Origin: Prevotella sp. HUN102
GTDB lineage: Bacteria > Bacteroidota > Bacteroidia > Bacteroidales > Bacteroidaceae
Reading direction: 5' to 3'
Length of the DNA: 64,000 nt
Assembly (NCBI RefSeq): GCF_000688375.1
Contig: NZ_JIAF01000001.1
Span: forward strand, 496,001 to 560,000
This document shows positions 17,803 to 27,048 of this stretch, piece by piece. The translations under genes and the position numbers were made by a program. The notes beneath the pieces were generated by a model. It searched no databases. It saw nothing but the letters and a program-made list of their open reading frames with translations, and had not been told where the DNA came from. The stretch's first letter is position 1; each line of letters starts with the position of its first letter.

Positions 17803-19101
17803 CTATTCGGTATAGAAATCCACCAGTCGCTTGATGGCTCTTTGGCAAACAGGACAGAACTCGGGATTGCTGTTGGTGCGCATTCGGCAGTCAGGATAAG
17901 GACGATAGACGCCCTTCTGCGAGTAGCCGGCAGGCGAATAAGCTCCAATCTTCCATTTTGCGTACTTCGCACCGGGCTTATCCAAATCTGCCGGCTGCGG
18001 AGTTGGAACAGCAGTTTTGCTTTCCGTCATATCCTTCCATTTTGATTTGAAATCCACCAACGTGGTAAGGTTGGGCTCCCAAGGCTCAATATCGTGAGGA
18101 TACATATTCAATTCCTCTGCGCCATAGGCATATTCATCGCCCAAACCTGCAAAGGAATGTCCAAACTCGTGTACCACCACCGGCTTGAAATAAGGATGAT
18201 GCGTCATAGAAAGGTTATAGGAGTTCAGGATTCCACCACCTCCGTAGCTGTCTGTATTTACCAATACGATGATATGCTCGTAGGGAGTGCCCGCCAACCA
18301 GTTGTGCAAATCCTTCAGATGCAATGTGGTGAGATACCGGTTGCTGTAAAATGTGTCGAAATTAGAGTGCAGTGCCGTGTTTTTCCACACGCCGAGAGTC
18401 GGCTCGGAAGTGCCGCTGTCCACCGACGGTGCCTTCACGGCAACGATATTAAAGCGGTTTCGCACAGACTTGAAAGGCTCGTGGGCAAACATTGCCTCCA
18501 CAGCTATCTTGCAATCTTTTATGAAAATCGGCATTTCTGCCTCTGTGTAGCCTTCGGCAATATAGGCAATGTGGATGCAGCGAGCCGTGTCGGCAGCCTG
18601 CTGAAGCGTTTCGTATGGCGTGATTTTCCGTTCGCCAATCTTTCTTATCAGTATATCCGTCGGCACAACGGTATGCGTCAGCGATGCCGTTATCTCTCTT
18701 CTGTTGTTTCGCAAGTCCACCGTTACGTCCACCGTGTCCTTTGGATAAGGCACAAGGAAGACATTTTCAAACGACCTTGTTTTTGTCTTTGCCTCGTCAT
18801 AGGTAATCCATTCCTGAAAAAGTGTTGAAAAAGAGTTTCTGTAAATCACTTCCTTTGTGCGATGATGGCGCACCGTAATCTGTCCGTTTCCCTCTACGGG
18901 CAGTTCCGACAGACGTTTTGTCTTGCCGTACCAACGTGGAATGCGACACAGTTCATCAACGGCGATATACTGTTTTTCGGCATTTCCCGAAAAAGAATAG
19001 TCTATTCGCAGTGTAGCATCTGTGAAATGCTGATTGAAATCCTGTGTAAAGGCTGTCAGACAACAGAATGCAAACAGGATAAGTGTCGTGATTTTTCTCA
19101 T
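17803..19101 (-). CDS. M64 family (IgA peptidase-like) zinc metallopeptidase
   Basis: Secreted metallopeptidase of the M64 family, named after a Clostridium ramosum IgA protease; the substrate here is unknown. From the ATG at 19101 it has 432 residues with a signal peptide (MRKITTLILFAFCCLTAFTQ). The beta-rich N-terminal half leads to the catalytic region: IVLVNTDSYGGGG, then the zinc motif HEFGHSFAGLGDEY (H311, E312, H315, with D322 the likely third ligand). A tail with two cysteines, FCPVCQRAIKRLVDF, closes it. The open frame extends upstream to 19332, but that extension lies in the preceding gene and has no signal sequence. Last gene of a three-gene operon. Confidence 0.9.
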   Translation of the reverse strand: MRKITTLILFAFCCLTAFTQDFNQHFTDATLRIDYSFSGNAEKQYIAVDELCRIPRWYGKTKRLSELPVEGNGQITVRHHRTKEVIYRNSFSTLFQEWITYDEAKTKTRSFENVFLVPYPKDTVDVTVDLRNNRREITASLTHTVVPTDILIRKIGERKITPYETLQQAADTARCIHIAYIAEGYTEAEMPIFIKDCKIAVEAMFAHEPFKSVRNRFNIVAVKAPSVDSGTSEPTLGVWKNTALHSNFDTFYSNRYLTTLHLKDLHNWLAGTPYEHIIVLVNTDSYGGGGILNSYNLSMTHHPYFKPVVVHEFGHSFAGLGDEYAYGAEELNMYPHDIEPWEPNLTTLVDFKSKWKDMTESKTAVPTPQPADLDKPGAKYAKWKIGAYSPAGYSQKGVYRPYPDCRMRTNSNPEFCPVCQRAIKRLVDFYTE

Positions 19102-19133
19102 CTTATTATGGTTATTTTGGTTATTACAGAATA

Positions 19134-20282
19134 TTAATAAAATCGGAATCTGACCGGTATCATAAGCCAGCAGCGCACCGGTTTTCCTCCTTGCTTTGCT
19201 GGTTTGAAACGTGGAAACTGCCTGATAACCTTCAATGTTTCCGTTCCGAATCCGTCTTCTCCCCCTTTGACGATGATTGGCGAACTGATGGTTCCATCGG
19301 TTTCTACAACAATTTTCACTACCGAACGCCAATTAATGCAATCATCTATATGGATAGCAGGAATTTGAATGTGCTCAGCTATAAACTTGAACATAGCATT
19401 CAAACCACCCGGAAATTCAGGCATCTCTTCACAAAATTCATAAATACGTCCACGCGTGGGTCTTGTTCCGTCAAGAACAATGGCTTTGTTGCGTTCAAAG
19501 AACTTGCGCGCACCGTTTATTCTATATTCCTTCCAAGGATAGACAGAGCAGATTGCCTGTGCAATAAACGATTCGATATGTGCTTTCTGGTCGTCGGTAA
19601 GGTCGTCGGGGATTGCTTTCTTAACACAAACTTTGCACTCTTCTATCTTGCCCACCGTTTCTGTACGCCCAAAACTTACATCGAATAAAATCTTGTGTCC
19701 CTCAATCGTGGGCAAATCGGCAATCGGGATATAATTTTCCACCGAATCCCGCTGAAAAACCTCCTCTACTGTCAAGCCGGGATAAACCTCGTTTTCAAAC
19801 GATTTGGCCTTTATTATTCTGCCCTTTTCCATCGTCAGCAGCACTTCACGCTGATAATTGCGCTCGAAACCACTATGAAGATAATACAGCAGAGAATCCT
19901 TGCCCAGTCGTAAGCTGCCCGAAACCCAAGAAGCAACAATCTTTCCCTTCTGAACATACGCAGCGCAGACTGCCATCATCTTGTCTTTGTCGAGCTTTTT
20001 CATCGTCGAACCCTTGTCCCGTAAGCAGATACTGTCCAGCACCAACAATGAATCATCCACCGACCAATAGCCCGTATAGCCCGTCCAATTGGACGTTACA
20101 TAGCCGACTTCGGGCAGCATCTTTCTGATTTTTCCGTTCAACTCTGCGTTCATTGAAAGAGGGTGCGCCAAAAGTTCCCATTTCTCGCCTCCATAGTATA
20201 TTACATCTCCCACCTGACCAGTTGGCGAAGCACTTCGGACGCAGAAAACGAAAAGCAATAATAAACAGGTAACTTTCTTCAT
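19134..20282 (-). CDS. secreted protein with TonB C-terminal-like domain
   Basis: A 382-residue exported protein beginning MKKVTCLLLLFVFCVRSASP. The N-terminal 280 residues match no family I recognise. The last 95 residues form a TonB C-terminal-type domain: EMPEFPGGLNAMFKFIAEHI, RSVVKIVVETDGTISSPIIV and ETLKVIRQFPRFKPAKQGGK, ending PVRFRFY. This is the domain Bacteroidetes 'energy transducer TonB' proteins use to touch outer-membrane receptors, but the protein has a cleavable-type signal peptide rather than a long membrane anchor with Pro-rich spacer. It may therefore be a periplasmic protein that reuses the fold. Nine bases separate it from the cyclophilin gene and 32 from the M64 gene. Confidence 0.8.
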   Translation of the reverse strand: MKKVTCLLLLFVFCVRSASPTGQVGDVIYYGGEKWELLAHPLSMNAELNGKIRKMLPEVGYVTSNWTGYTGYWSVDDSLLVLDSICLRDKGSTMKKLDKDKMMAVCAAYVQKGKIVASWVSGSLRLGKDSLLYYLHSGFERNYQREVLLTMEKGRIIKAKSFENEVYPGLTVEEVFQRDSVENYIPIADLPTIEGHKILFDVSFGRTETVGKIEECKVCVKKAIPDDLTDDQKAHIESFIAQAICSVYPWKEYRINGARKFFERNKAIVLDGTRPTRGRIYEFCEEMPEFPGGLNAMFKFIAEHIQIPAIHIDDCINWRSVVKIVVETDGTISSPIIVKGGEDGFGTETLKVIRQFPRFKPAKQGGKPVRCWLMIPVRFRFY

Positions 20283-20291
20283 ACGCCGTGA

Positions 20292-20975
20292 TTATTTCAC
20301 AACCGTAGCCCTGATGATTCTTATATCAACATTCGGACGGTCGTTTTCATCGCAGACAGCAGATTGGATTTTCTCTACAATCTCCAGTCCTTCCACCACT
20401 TCTCCAAAGACTGTGTAGGTAGCATCCAAATGAGGCGTACCACCGATGTTTTTATATATTTCACGCACTTCGGGCGACATCTTTACCGTTCCCTTCGTAT
20501 ATTCGTCCAGTCGTCCCTGTGCCCAGTCCAATTGCTTGTCGGAATAGCGAATGCCCCAGACGATGTAGAACTGCGATGCCGAGGAAGCGTGCTCCGGATT
20601 CACGTCGTCAGGCTCTCTTGCGGCAGCCAAAGCCCCACGCTTGTGCAGGAACTTAGGGTAGACGATTTCGGCAGGAATCGAATATGTCTCCGGTGTGTCA
20701 CCCAACTGCTGCCCCGACTTGGCAGTCTTGGAACCCATATCGCCCGACTGCACCATAAAATTCTTTATCACACGATGGAAAAGCACGCCGTCGTATTTGC
20801 CTTCGCGCGTCAGTTTCAGGAAGTTGTCTCGGTGTTTCGGCGTTTCAGTATAAAGCTGAACGCGAATGTTTCCACTGTCGGTTTCCAAGAGAACTTCGTG
20901 TCGCAAGGTATCGGTTTGCGCCTGACCAGCCATAGCAATCAGGCAAAGCAGCAAGGTTATAAATTGTTTTTTCAT
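20292..20975 (-). CDS. cyclophilin-type peptidyl-prolyl isomerase, exported
   Basis: Periplasmic or lipid-associated peptidyl-prolyl cis-trans isomerase that speeds folding of exported proteins. The 227-residue protein has a signal peptide (MKKQFITLLLCLIAMAGQAQ), then the cyclophilin core: LYTETPKHRDNFLKLTREGK, YDGVLFHRVIKNFMVQSGD (catalytic Arg in FHRVI), ASSASQFYIVWG and YTVFGEVVEGLEIVEKI. An insertion around residues 150-180 (YSDKQLDWAQGRLDEYTKGT) is usual for Bacteroidetes versions. First gene of the operon with the TonB-domain protein and M64 peptidase. Confidence 0.93.
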   Translation of the reverse strand: MKKQFITLLLCLIAMAGQAQTDTLRHEVLLETDSGNIRVQLYTETPKHRDNFLKLTREGKYDGVLFHRVIKNFMVQSGDMGSKTAKSGQQLGDTPETYSIPAEIVYPKFLHKRGALAAAREPDDVNPEHASSASQFYIVWGIRYSDKQLDWAQGRLDEYTKGTVKMSPEVREIYKNIGGTPHLDATYTVFGEVVEGLEIVEKIQSAVCDENDRPNVDIRIIRATVVK

Positions 20976-21009
20976 ATTATCAGTATTGTTTAATTAATTT
21001 GTTCAACTG

Positions 21010-21017
21010 CAAACTTA
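21010..21017 (-). promoter_or_regulatory. -7 element(s) for the cyclophilin operon
   Basis: TAAGTTTG on the minus strand, 35 bases before the ATG at 20975. A second match, TACTTTTG, lies at 21051-21058; I cannot decide which is used. Confidence 0.45.
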
Positions 21018-21180
21018 CTCATTTTTTTCGAGTTATGCAATCACTCGCCGCAAAAGTATTGATTTTCTATCCCCGAAAAGGCTGTTTTCCTCTTTCCAAA
21101 AAGAGATTTCCCCAATTATTCCACGATACCCTTTTCACTTACCTGCAACACTTAATTTCATCAACAAAAAACGTTTGAAA

Positions 21181-21317
21181 GAACACGGTTTGCAAGTAAC
21201 CGAAGAATGCAATCCATTCTTCGCAAAAACGCAGCGCAATCTTCGCAAGAATGGAATGCAATCTTCGCAAGATTGGAAATTGATTTTCAGACACTTGATT
21301 TTCAATCACTTACAAAC
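21181..21317 (+). repeat. full 137-bp repeat module, copy 5 (array 21193-21280)
   Basis: Left flank GAACACGGTTTG (21181-21192); units at 21193 (reverse-type, diverged centre CCG), 21215, 21237 and 21259 (CGC), pattern RFFF; tail TTGATTTTCAAT, C, ACTTACAAAC at 21295-21317, exactly 15 bases after the array. Confidence 0.92.
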
Positions 21318-21363
21318 AGGAATATAGGTTTGCAATATTCGCAAACAACGGAAATTATAAAAG

Positions 21364-21453
21364 TTACAGAACTCAAGTATTCCGCTTTCTGAAAACGCTG
21401 TATAAAGACTTTCAGCGTAACAAAATCAGGAAAGGGATACTTGAGTTCTGTAA
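21364..21453 (-). terminator. 90-base compound hairpin after metY
   Basis: 17-bp perfect outer stem (TTACAGAACTCAAGTAT / ATACTTGAGTTCTGTAA). A weaker middle stem lies inside it, then an inner stem (ACGCTG / CAGCGT). It begins 4 bases after the metY stop; on the minus strand CTTTTATAATTT follows. Unusually long for a terminator. Confidence 0.75.
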
Positions 21454-21457
21454 TTGA

Positions 21458-22743
21458 TTAGAGTTTGTCCAATGCCTGACGAATATCGTCCAGCAAGTCG
21501 TCTATATCCTCAATACCAACCGAGAAACGGATGAGGTCGGGCGCAATGCCTGCATCGCGCAGTTGCTCGTCGGAGAGCTGACGGTGTGTGTGGCTTGCCG
21601 GATGCAGCACACAGGAACGGCAGCCGGGCACGTGTGTTACGATGTTGATGAGTTCCAGCGAATCCATCCACTTGATGGCAGTTTCACGGTCGCCCTTCAG
21701 TCCGAACGACAACACGCCGCAAGAGCCGTTCGGCAGATATTTCTGCGCACGTTCATAGTTCTCGTTTCCTTCCAATCCACAGTAATTTACCCACGCCACA
21801 CGTGAATCATTGTTCAGAAATTCGGCAATCTTCTGCGCATTTGCGCAATGCTGACGGATGCGAGATGCAGACTTTCCATTCCGAGATTGAGAAGGAAGGC
21901 GTTTTGCGGACTTTGAATGCTTCCGAGGTCGCGCATCAACTGCGTCGTCATCTTGGTAATATAGGCAAGTTTGCCGAAATTCTCCGTGTAGGTAAGGCCG
22001 TGATAAGAATCGTCCGGCGTGGTAAGACCGGGGAATTTATCCTTGTTTGCAGTCCAGTCGAAGTTGCCGCTGTCGATGATTGCGCCACCTACGGCCACTG
22101 CGTGTCCGTCTAAATACTTAGCGGTAGAGTGCGTTACGATGTCACATCCCCACTCTATCGGGCGACAGTTGATTGGTGTTGCAAAGGTATTGTCCACTAT
22201 CAGCGGCACACCATTCCTGTGAGCAATGCCTGCAAATTTCTCAATGTCGAGCACGGAGCAGCCGGGATTGGAGATTGTCTCGCCGAACAGCAGCTTAGTG
22301 TTCGGCCTGAAAGCCTTCTGAATCTCTTCTTCGGGAAGATTCGGGTTGATGAAAGTACATTCAATGCCCATCTTCTTCATTGTTACGCCGAAGAGATTGT
22401 AGGTTCCTCCGTAGATTTCATTTGATGAAATGATGTGGTCGCCTGCTGAACAGATGTTCAGAACGGCATAGAAACTTGCTGCCTGACCTGAAGAAGTGAG
22501 CATACCTGCCACGCCACCTTCGAGTGCTGTCAGCTTTCTTGCCACATTGTCCAGCGTAGGATTCTGCAAGCGCGAATAGAAATAGCCCTCTTTTTAAAGG
22601 TCGAAGAGCATTGCCATTTCCTCTGAATTGTCGTACTTGAACGTAGTGCTTTGCACGATTGGCACTGCAATAGGCTCGCCATTCTTTGGTTCTCACCCTG
22701 CTTTCACGCAGAGTGTGGAAGGTTTTAGTTTTCTGTTTCCCAT
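21458..22743 (-). pseudogene. metY: O-acetylhomoserine sulfhydrylase, decayed
   Basis: A PLP enzyme of the MetY/cystathionine-gamma-synthase family, which makes homocysteine from O-acetylhomoserine and sulfide. From the ATG at 22743 the frame reads MGNRKLKPSTLCVKAG, then TGA at codon 17 (22693-22695) where homologues have Trp, then EPKNGEPIAVPIVQSTTFKY. TAA follows at codon 50 (22594-22596) where Glu is expected in FDL-E-KEGYFYSR. The frame then runs intact through the PLP region (HSTAKYLDGHAVAVGG) until a one-base deletion near 21861-21864, after which RIRQHCANAQKIAEFLNND and the C-terminus continue in another frame to 21458. Total length (about 428 codons) equals a normal MetY, so the gene was complete. 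Three independent lesions make sequencing error unlikely. The terminator is intact. Confidence 0.92.
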
Positions 22744-22905
22744 AAGTTTAATTTTACATTGATTGTTGTTATCCGAAGCATTGCAAGTGATATATAATGA
22801 ATATCGTCAATGGGAACTGACGGTTATCCTGTAAACATATTCCTGAATCTTCGTCTATATATAATATCTATTCTTTACTTTAGTCTAAATGAGATTGGAT
22901 CTGAA

Positions 22906-23601
22906 TCATTTTTTTCTCACGGTTATGTGGAAACAATGCTGATTTCTCTCGAAAATCACCCAGCATTTTCCCTCTTCTCTGAGTTCGTAAATCACTTCGC
23001 CGAGCATATTTGCCATCACATCGTTGTTCACGGGTTCGCCGTCCGTGCTGATTCTGTTGTACCGGGTATAGCTCAAATCGAATGTTGTGCCATACATATG
23101 TGAGGAATTTGAGGATGCGTTGCCGTTCACTTTCCGCAGACTTGCCACATCTTCGCGGGTGCGCAACATAGAGGTTGCAATGATTCTGTGCGAACGATAG
23201 CCCGCTTTCTTCAGCTTTTTCTGAAACCGTTTGCCGATGGTCTTGAGTAACTGCTTGGCACCGTCAGTGAGATAAGGGCTTGAATGCGTCATCGGGTCGA
23301 GCAGATAATACTTGTTCGACGTTATCTTGTTCAGCTTTCTTGCCTTTTTCCTTACTTCGCTTCTACGTTCAATGGGCGTAATTCCATATTTCGTTGCCGC
23401 CTCAAGCTGCTGTCCGTTCAGGTCTTTGAAGTGATATTTGCTGCTTACCGATGCGTCATCTTTCCGGAAAGTGCTGCCAGTTCCACTATATTTGCCGCTC
23501 ACACACGCAGCAATCACGCCCAGTACAAAAAGACACGATGCTATTGCAATCGTCTTGTACGGGTTGAATTTTGGTCTTTTCTTATATATTCTTCTAACCA
23601 T
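22906..23601 (-). CDS. DUF5715 family protein, M15-like peptidase fold
   Basis: A 231-residue membrane-anchored or lipidated protein found in Bacteroidales. From the ATG at 23601 it has a basic N-terminus (MVRRIYKKRPKFNPYKT) and a hydrophobic segment ending VIAACVSG, which contains a possible lipobox (IAAC). The C-terminal half has a D-Ala-D-Ala carboxypeptidase-like (M15) pattern: ATSMLRTREDVASLRKVNGN, the H-x6-D element HMYGTTFD and a late histidine in HCFHITVRK. These suggest a zinc peptidase acting on peptidoglycan; the third ligand and general base were not verified. The longer frame to 23637 adds residues without family character. Confidence 0.7.
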   Translation of the reverse strand: MVRRIYKKRPKFNPYKTIAIASCLFVLGVIAACVSGKYSGTGSTFRKDDASVSSKYHFKDLNGQQLEAATKYGITPIERRSEVRKKARKLNKITSNKYYLLDPMTHSSPYLTDGAKQLLKTIGKRFQKKLKKAGYRSHRIIATSMLRTREDVASLRKVNGNASSNSSHMYGTTFDLSYTRYNRISTDGEPVNNDVMANMLGEVIYELREEGKCWVIFERNQHCFHITVRKK

Positions 23602-23714
23602 TATTCTTAAGTTCAGCTGACAATGTATGGCTTTCAACCACTATTTTTCATCTTAACGGAGATAGATTTACTATCGATTGCACACTAACAATCTCTTCAT
23701 TGCGTGCAAACGGG

Positions 23715-23912
23715 CTACAATCGGCTTGTTTCCAACAAAACATCGGCAACGTCTGACGGTTCATTGAAGAGCATTCCCTCTTCGAGTTCATCGTCTCTCA
23801 GTTCGTTCAACAACTGAATCGCAGTAGATTCGTCGATGGCCGGCTCGCCGTTCTGCTTCGTTCTTGCGAGCAAATCGTCGAGAATCGCCTGTCTGTATTC
23901 CAGTATATTCAT
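23715..23912 (-). CDS. small acidic conserved protein, function unknown
   Basis: A 65-residue acidic helical protein (MNILEYRQAILDDLLARTKQ, then ELRDDELEEGMLFNEPSDVA). I do not recognise a family. The ATG at 23912 is preferred because AGGAG lies about 10 bases upstream; a GTG seven codons earlier overlaps that site. It sits between mutS2 and the DUF5715 gene, all on the minus strand. The strong acidic bias and even codon use suggest it is real. Confidence 0.6.
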   Translation of the reverse strand: MNILEYRQAILDDLLARTKQNGEPAIDESTAIQLLNELRDDELEEGMLFNEPSDVADVLLETSRL

Positions 23913-24098
23913 ATTCTTGTCTCCTATTCCCACTAACGAGGGATATTGATTTTTATTATATATCTTTCTCTTTATAAGTTACTTATAGTCGAAAACACAT
24001 TCATTGGAAGCATTGTATCGTCTGAACATTATTTCATCTTCGCAAGTTTTTGCCTTAATGGGGTTTCCCTGAAGACGAATGGAGCGCGTAATGCTCCT

Positions 24099-26744
24099 CT
24101 ACAATTCCACTATCGTGATTCCGGCACCGCCGAACTGCACGTGCTCGTCGCGAAAACTCTGCACATTGGGAATGGAATTGAGATACTGCCGAATCATCGT
24201 TCGCAGAATGCCGTTGCCTTTTCCGTGCAGAATCTTCACTTGTCCGGCTCCGACAAGTATGGCATCGTCGATGAAATACTGCACCTGATTGATGGCTTCA
24301 TCGGCTCTCAAGCCCCGAACGTCCAGTTCTTGCCGGAACTGGTTACGATGCTTGTCAATCGTTTCGCGCGTTTCACGGCTGTAATTGTAGGCTTGGAATT
24401 GCTTTTGCGACTCTTGAATGGAAGCCGTATCGGCGTGTTCCAACCTATTGAGTTGCATCTTCGTGCGCATTCCACCGAATATAACCACGGCCTGCTTGCC
24501 GTCGATGCTTTCCACCTTTCCAATAGATGTCAGGCCTTTGATACGCACTGAGTCTCCTTCCTTGATGGTCTTGCCGTCCTTCTGCTTCTGAATTGCAGTC
24601 CGCAATGACTCCACGGCAGCCTGTTTGCGCTCGGTTTTATCTTTCTTATGCTGTTCGTGGCGTTCCTTTCTATTCTTTATTTCATCTATTTTCTTCTGAA
24701 AGTCCTCATCACTCAAAAGTCCGCTATTGCGCATATCCTGCTTATTGGCAGGTTTTTTCCCATTTCCTTTCGAGTTGTTTGCAGGTATGGTGCCATCTCC
24801 TTCAAGGATACTTGCTTCGTAATCAGCCAACTGCTGCCGTAATCGCTTCGTTGCTTCCTTCTCGGCTTGCTGTTCACGAATCTCGCGAATCACATTCTCA
24901 ATGCGCCTGTTGCTCTCCTTTATCATCTCTTCTGCCTGAGCTTTGGCGCGATTGATAATCTGCTTGCGACTCTCGCGCAGCTCTTCCATCTCCTTTTCGT
25001 ACTTTGCTATCGTCTTCTCCAACTCTTTTTCGTGGCTGTGGATAGTCTGTCGCTTGCTCTCCCAATAGCGTTTGTCGCGCACAATGTCCTGCAAATACTT
25101 ATCGCTCTGAATATAATCCGAGCCAACTATCTCTGAAGCATCCTTTATTACTTCGTCAGGAATACCCGTCTTTCGTGCAATCTCGATGGCAAAGGAGCTT
25201 CCCGGACGACCAATGGAGAGTTGAAACAAAGGACGCATCTCGTGTCTGTCGTACAGCATTGCGCCGTTCGCTACTCCCGGATGATCTTCGGCAAAGTGTT
25301 TCAGGTTCTGATAGTGCGTGGTTATCACTGCCCAAGCCTTCTTTTGCCAGAATTGCTTCAGCACGGATTCGGCAATTGCACCGCCAATCTGCGGCTCTGT
25401 ACCAGTTCCGAACTCATCAATGAGAATCAGCGTTCGGTTATCGGCCTGCTTCATCATATTCTTCATATTCATCAGATGCGAAGAATACGTACTGAGGTCG
25501 TTCTCAATGCTCTGCTCATCGCCGATATCTATCATCAGATGATGGAACGTTCCCGTTTCAGAACGGTCGCCGACGGGAATCGACAAACCACATTGAAGCA
25601 TATATTGGAGCAATCCCACCGTTTTCAGACACACCGATTTGCCACCTGCATTCGGTCCGGAGATAATCAGAATACGCTTGTCTTCGGTCAGTCTGATGTC
25701 CAAAGGAACAACTGTATTGGGCTTTTGCTCAATGCTTTCATCAACATTCGCCGCCAATGCTTTTCTTGCCAGCGATAATTGAAGCAATGGATGAACAGAA
25801 CGAATCCAATCTATCTGTGGTTCAGGGCTTATCTTGGGTTCAAATGCCTTGAAAAGTCTGGCCAATTCAGCCTTTGAGCGTATGAAATCTATGCGTGCAA
25901 GGAAATGATAGGAGTCGAGAATCTCGGCCACGTGTGGGCGAACCTGCTTGGCAAATTCCGTCAGAATGCGAATGATTTCCCTTCGTTCCTCATTCTCCAA
26001 CTCACGAATCTTGTTGTTTGCTTCCACAACCTCCGTTGGTTCTATGTAAACCGTCCTACCCGTGGCACTCTCATCGTGAACGATGCCCGATATTCTGCGC
26101 TTCATTCCCGGTGCAACAGGTATCACAAGACGGCCGTCGCGCATTGTAGGAGCAACATCTTTCTCCACCACTCCTTCGCTCTGGGCAGCACGGAGAATGC
26201 TGTTCAGCGTGCGCGATATGCTCCCCTCCACCCTTGCAAGCTCTCTTCTGATTTGCAGGAGATCGGGCGATGCCGTGTCGCGCATCTTCCCAAACTTGTC
26301 GATGATCTGACTGATGCGCTGCACGAGTATCGGAAACGTTGCCACTCCATCGGCCAATGCGTACAAAGCCGGGTAGAATCTCCTTATCTCTCCGTCGTCC
26401 CGTTCCTCGCCTGCGCTCAGAAACTTCACGATGGCAATGATAGTTTCCAGCGAACGCTTCAAATCGAAGAGTTCATCGACCTCCATATACGTGCCCTGCA
26501 AGCGAATACGCGCCACGCTCTGCCGAACATCAAACACGTTGTCGAGTGGAAAGTCCTCCACTCCTTCCTGTATTCTCCTAAATTCGCGCAGTTCTTCCAT
26601 CCACTGATTAATCTGATTTGTATCAATGGAAAACTCCATTCGGTCCACTTCTTCCTTTCCAAGTGTAGACAAACAGCGTTGATGGAGCAGCGAACGTATT
26701 TCGTTGAAACCTATCTTTTGTTCAAAGTTGTTGGGATATATCAT
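24099..26744 (-). CDS. mutS2: MutS2 family ATPase/endonuclease
   Basis: DNA-binding ATPase of the MutS2 family, involved in suppressing recombination or in ribosome rescue in other bacteria. The 881-residue protein lacks the mismatch-recognition domains of MutS. Domains: core/lever helices (1-310), ATPase with Walker A GPNAGGKS (363-370) and Walker B LILIDEFGTGTEP, a long charged coiled coil (about 530-640), a linker with Asn/Gly/Lys-rich sequence (ANNSKGNGKKPANKQ) and a KOW-like segment (EGDSVRIKGLTSIGKVESID). A C-terminal Smr nuclease domain follows (LDVRGLRADEAINQVQYFID, ILHGKGNGIL). It is longer than the common length of about 790, mainly because of the linker. Confidence 0.95.
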   Translation of the reverse strand: MIYPNNFEQKIGFNEIRSLLHQRCLSTLGKEEVDRMEFSIDTNQINQWMEELREFRRIQEGVEDFPLDNVFDVRQSVARIRLQGTYMEVDELFDLKRSLETIIAIVKFLSAGEERDDGEIRRFYPALYALADGVATFPILVQRISQIIDKFGKMRDTASPDLLQIRRELARVEGSISRTLNSILRAAQSEGVVEKDVAPTMRDGRLVIPVAPGMKRRISGIVHDESATGRTVYIEPTEVVEANNKIRELENEERREIIRILTEFAKQVRPHVAEILDSYHFLARIDFIRSKAELARLFKAFEPKISPEPQIDWIRSVHPLLQLSLARKALAANVDESIEQKPNTVVPLDIRLTEDKRILIISGPNAGGKSVCLKTVGLLQYMLQCGLSIPVGDRSETGTFHHLMIDIGDEQSIENDLSTYSSHLMNMKNMMKQADNRTLILIDEFGTGTEPQIGGAIAESVLKQFWQKKAWAVITTHYQNLKHFAEDHPGVANGAMLYDRHEMRPLFQLSIGRPGSSFAIEIARKTGIPDEVIKDASEIVGSDYIQSDKYLQDIVRDKRYWESKRQTIHSHEKELEKTIAKYEKEMEELRESRKQIINRAKAQAEEMIKESNRRIENVIREIREQQAEKEATKRLRQQLADYEASILEGDGTIPANNSKGNGKKPANKQDMRNSGLLSDEDFQKKIDEIKNRKERHEQHKKDKTERKQAAVESLRTAIQKQKDGKTIKEGDSVRIKGLTSIGKVESIDGKQAVVIFGGMRTKMQLNRLEHADTASIQESQKQFQAYNYSRETRETIDKHRNQFRQELDVRGLRADEAINQVQYFIDDAILVGAGQVKILHGKGNGILRTMIRQYLNSIPNVQSFRDEHVQFGGAGITIVEL

Positions 26745-26846
26745 TGATTCTCCTTACTTCAGCAATTATAATCCAAAGTTCGGGCTGCGCAGCACAACGT
26801 TTCATCCGTTTTACGCCACTCGTTCTCCTCACTCTGAATTGATTCG

Positions 26847-26854
26847 CAAAGTTA
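26847..26854 (-). promoter_or_regulatory. -7 element for mutS2
   Basis: TAACTTTG on the minus strand, 102 bases before the mutS2 ATG. Confidence 0.45.
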
Positions 26855-26905
26855 CAATTTTTCTTTTTAATAATGTTGCAGTTTGGTCGTTAATTGCTTT
26901 TTTCG

Positions 26906-26913
26906 TACTTTTG
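26906..26913 (+). promoter_or_regulatory. -7 element upstream of crcB
   Basis: TACTTTTG, 192 bases before the crcB ATG; it predicts an unusually long leader. Confidence 0.45.
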
Positions 26914-27048
26914 CAAGGATTGAAACGAACTGGTAACAGGGGAATCAAGCCGCTCGGGAAACATTATTTTGCAACGGAAACACTCCTTTTAAAAGACCAG
27001 AGAAGTTGCACTCAAGAACATTACAAGAACAATAAACCAAAGAATGAG

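Larger units (their letters stand above)
20976..21457. other. intergenic region with promoters, repeat module and long hairpin
   Basis: 482 bases: two candidate -7 elements for the cyclophilin operon (21010-21017 and 21051-21058, minus), the full repeat module (21181-21317) and the compound terminator of the metY pseudogene (21364-21453). A 61-codon plus frame at 21207 derives from the array. Confidence 0.75.

Noticed and set aside
19102..19332. N-terminal extension of the M64 peptidase to 19332
   Set aside because: The extension lies within the upstream gene and would bury the signal peptide; the start at 19101 gives a normal exported protein.
22418..22696. Separate 92-codon gene at the 5' end of metY
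   Set aside because: It is an alternate frame of the damaged metY N-terminus; the metY frame itself reads correctly through the two stops.
22744..22905. SAM-type riboswitch upstream of the metY pseudogene
   Set aside because: The 162-base region is A+T-rich and lacks the conserved core of SAM riboswitches I know.
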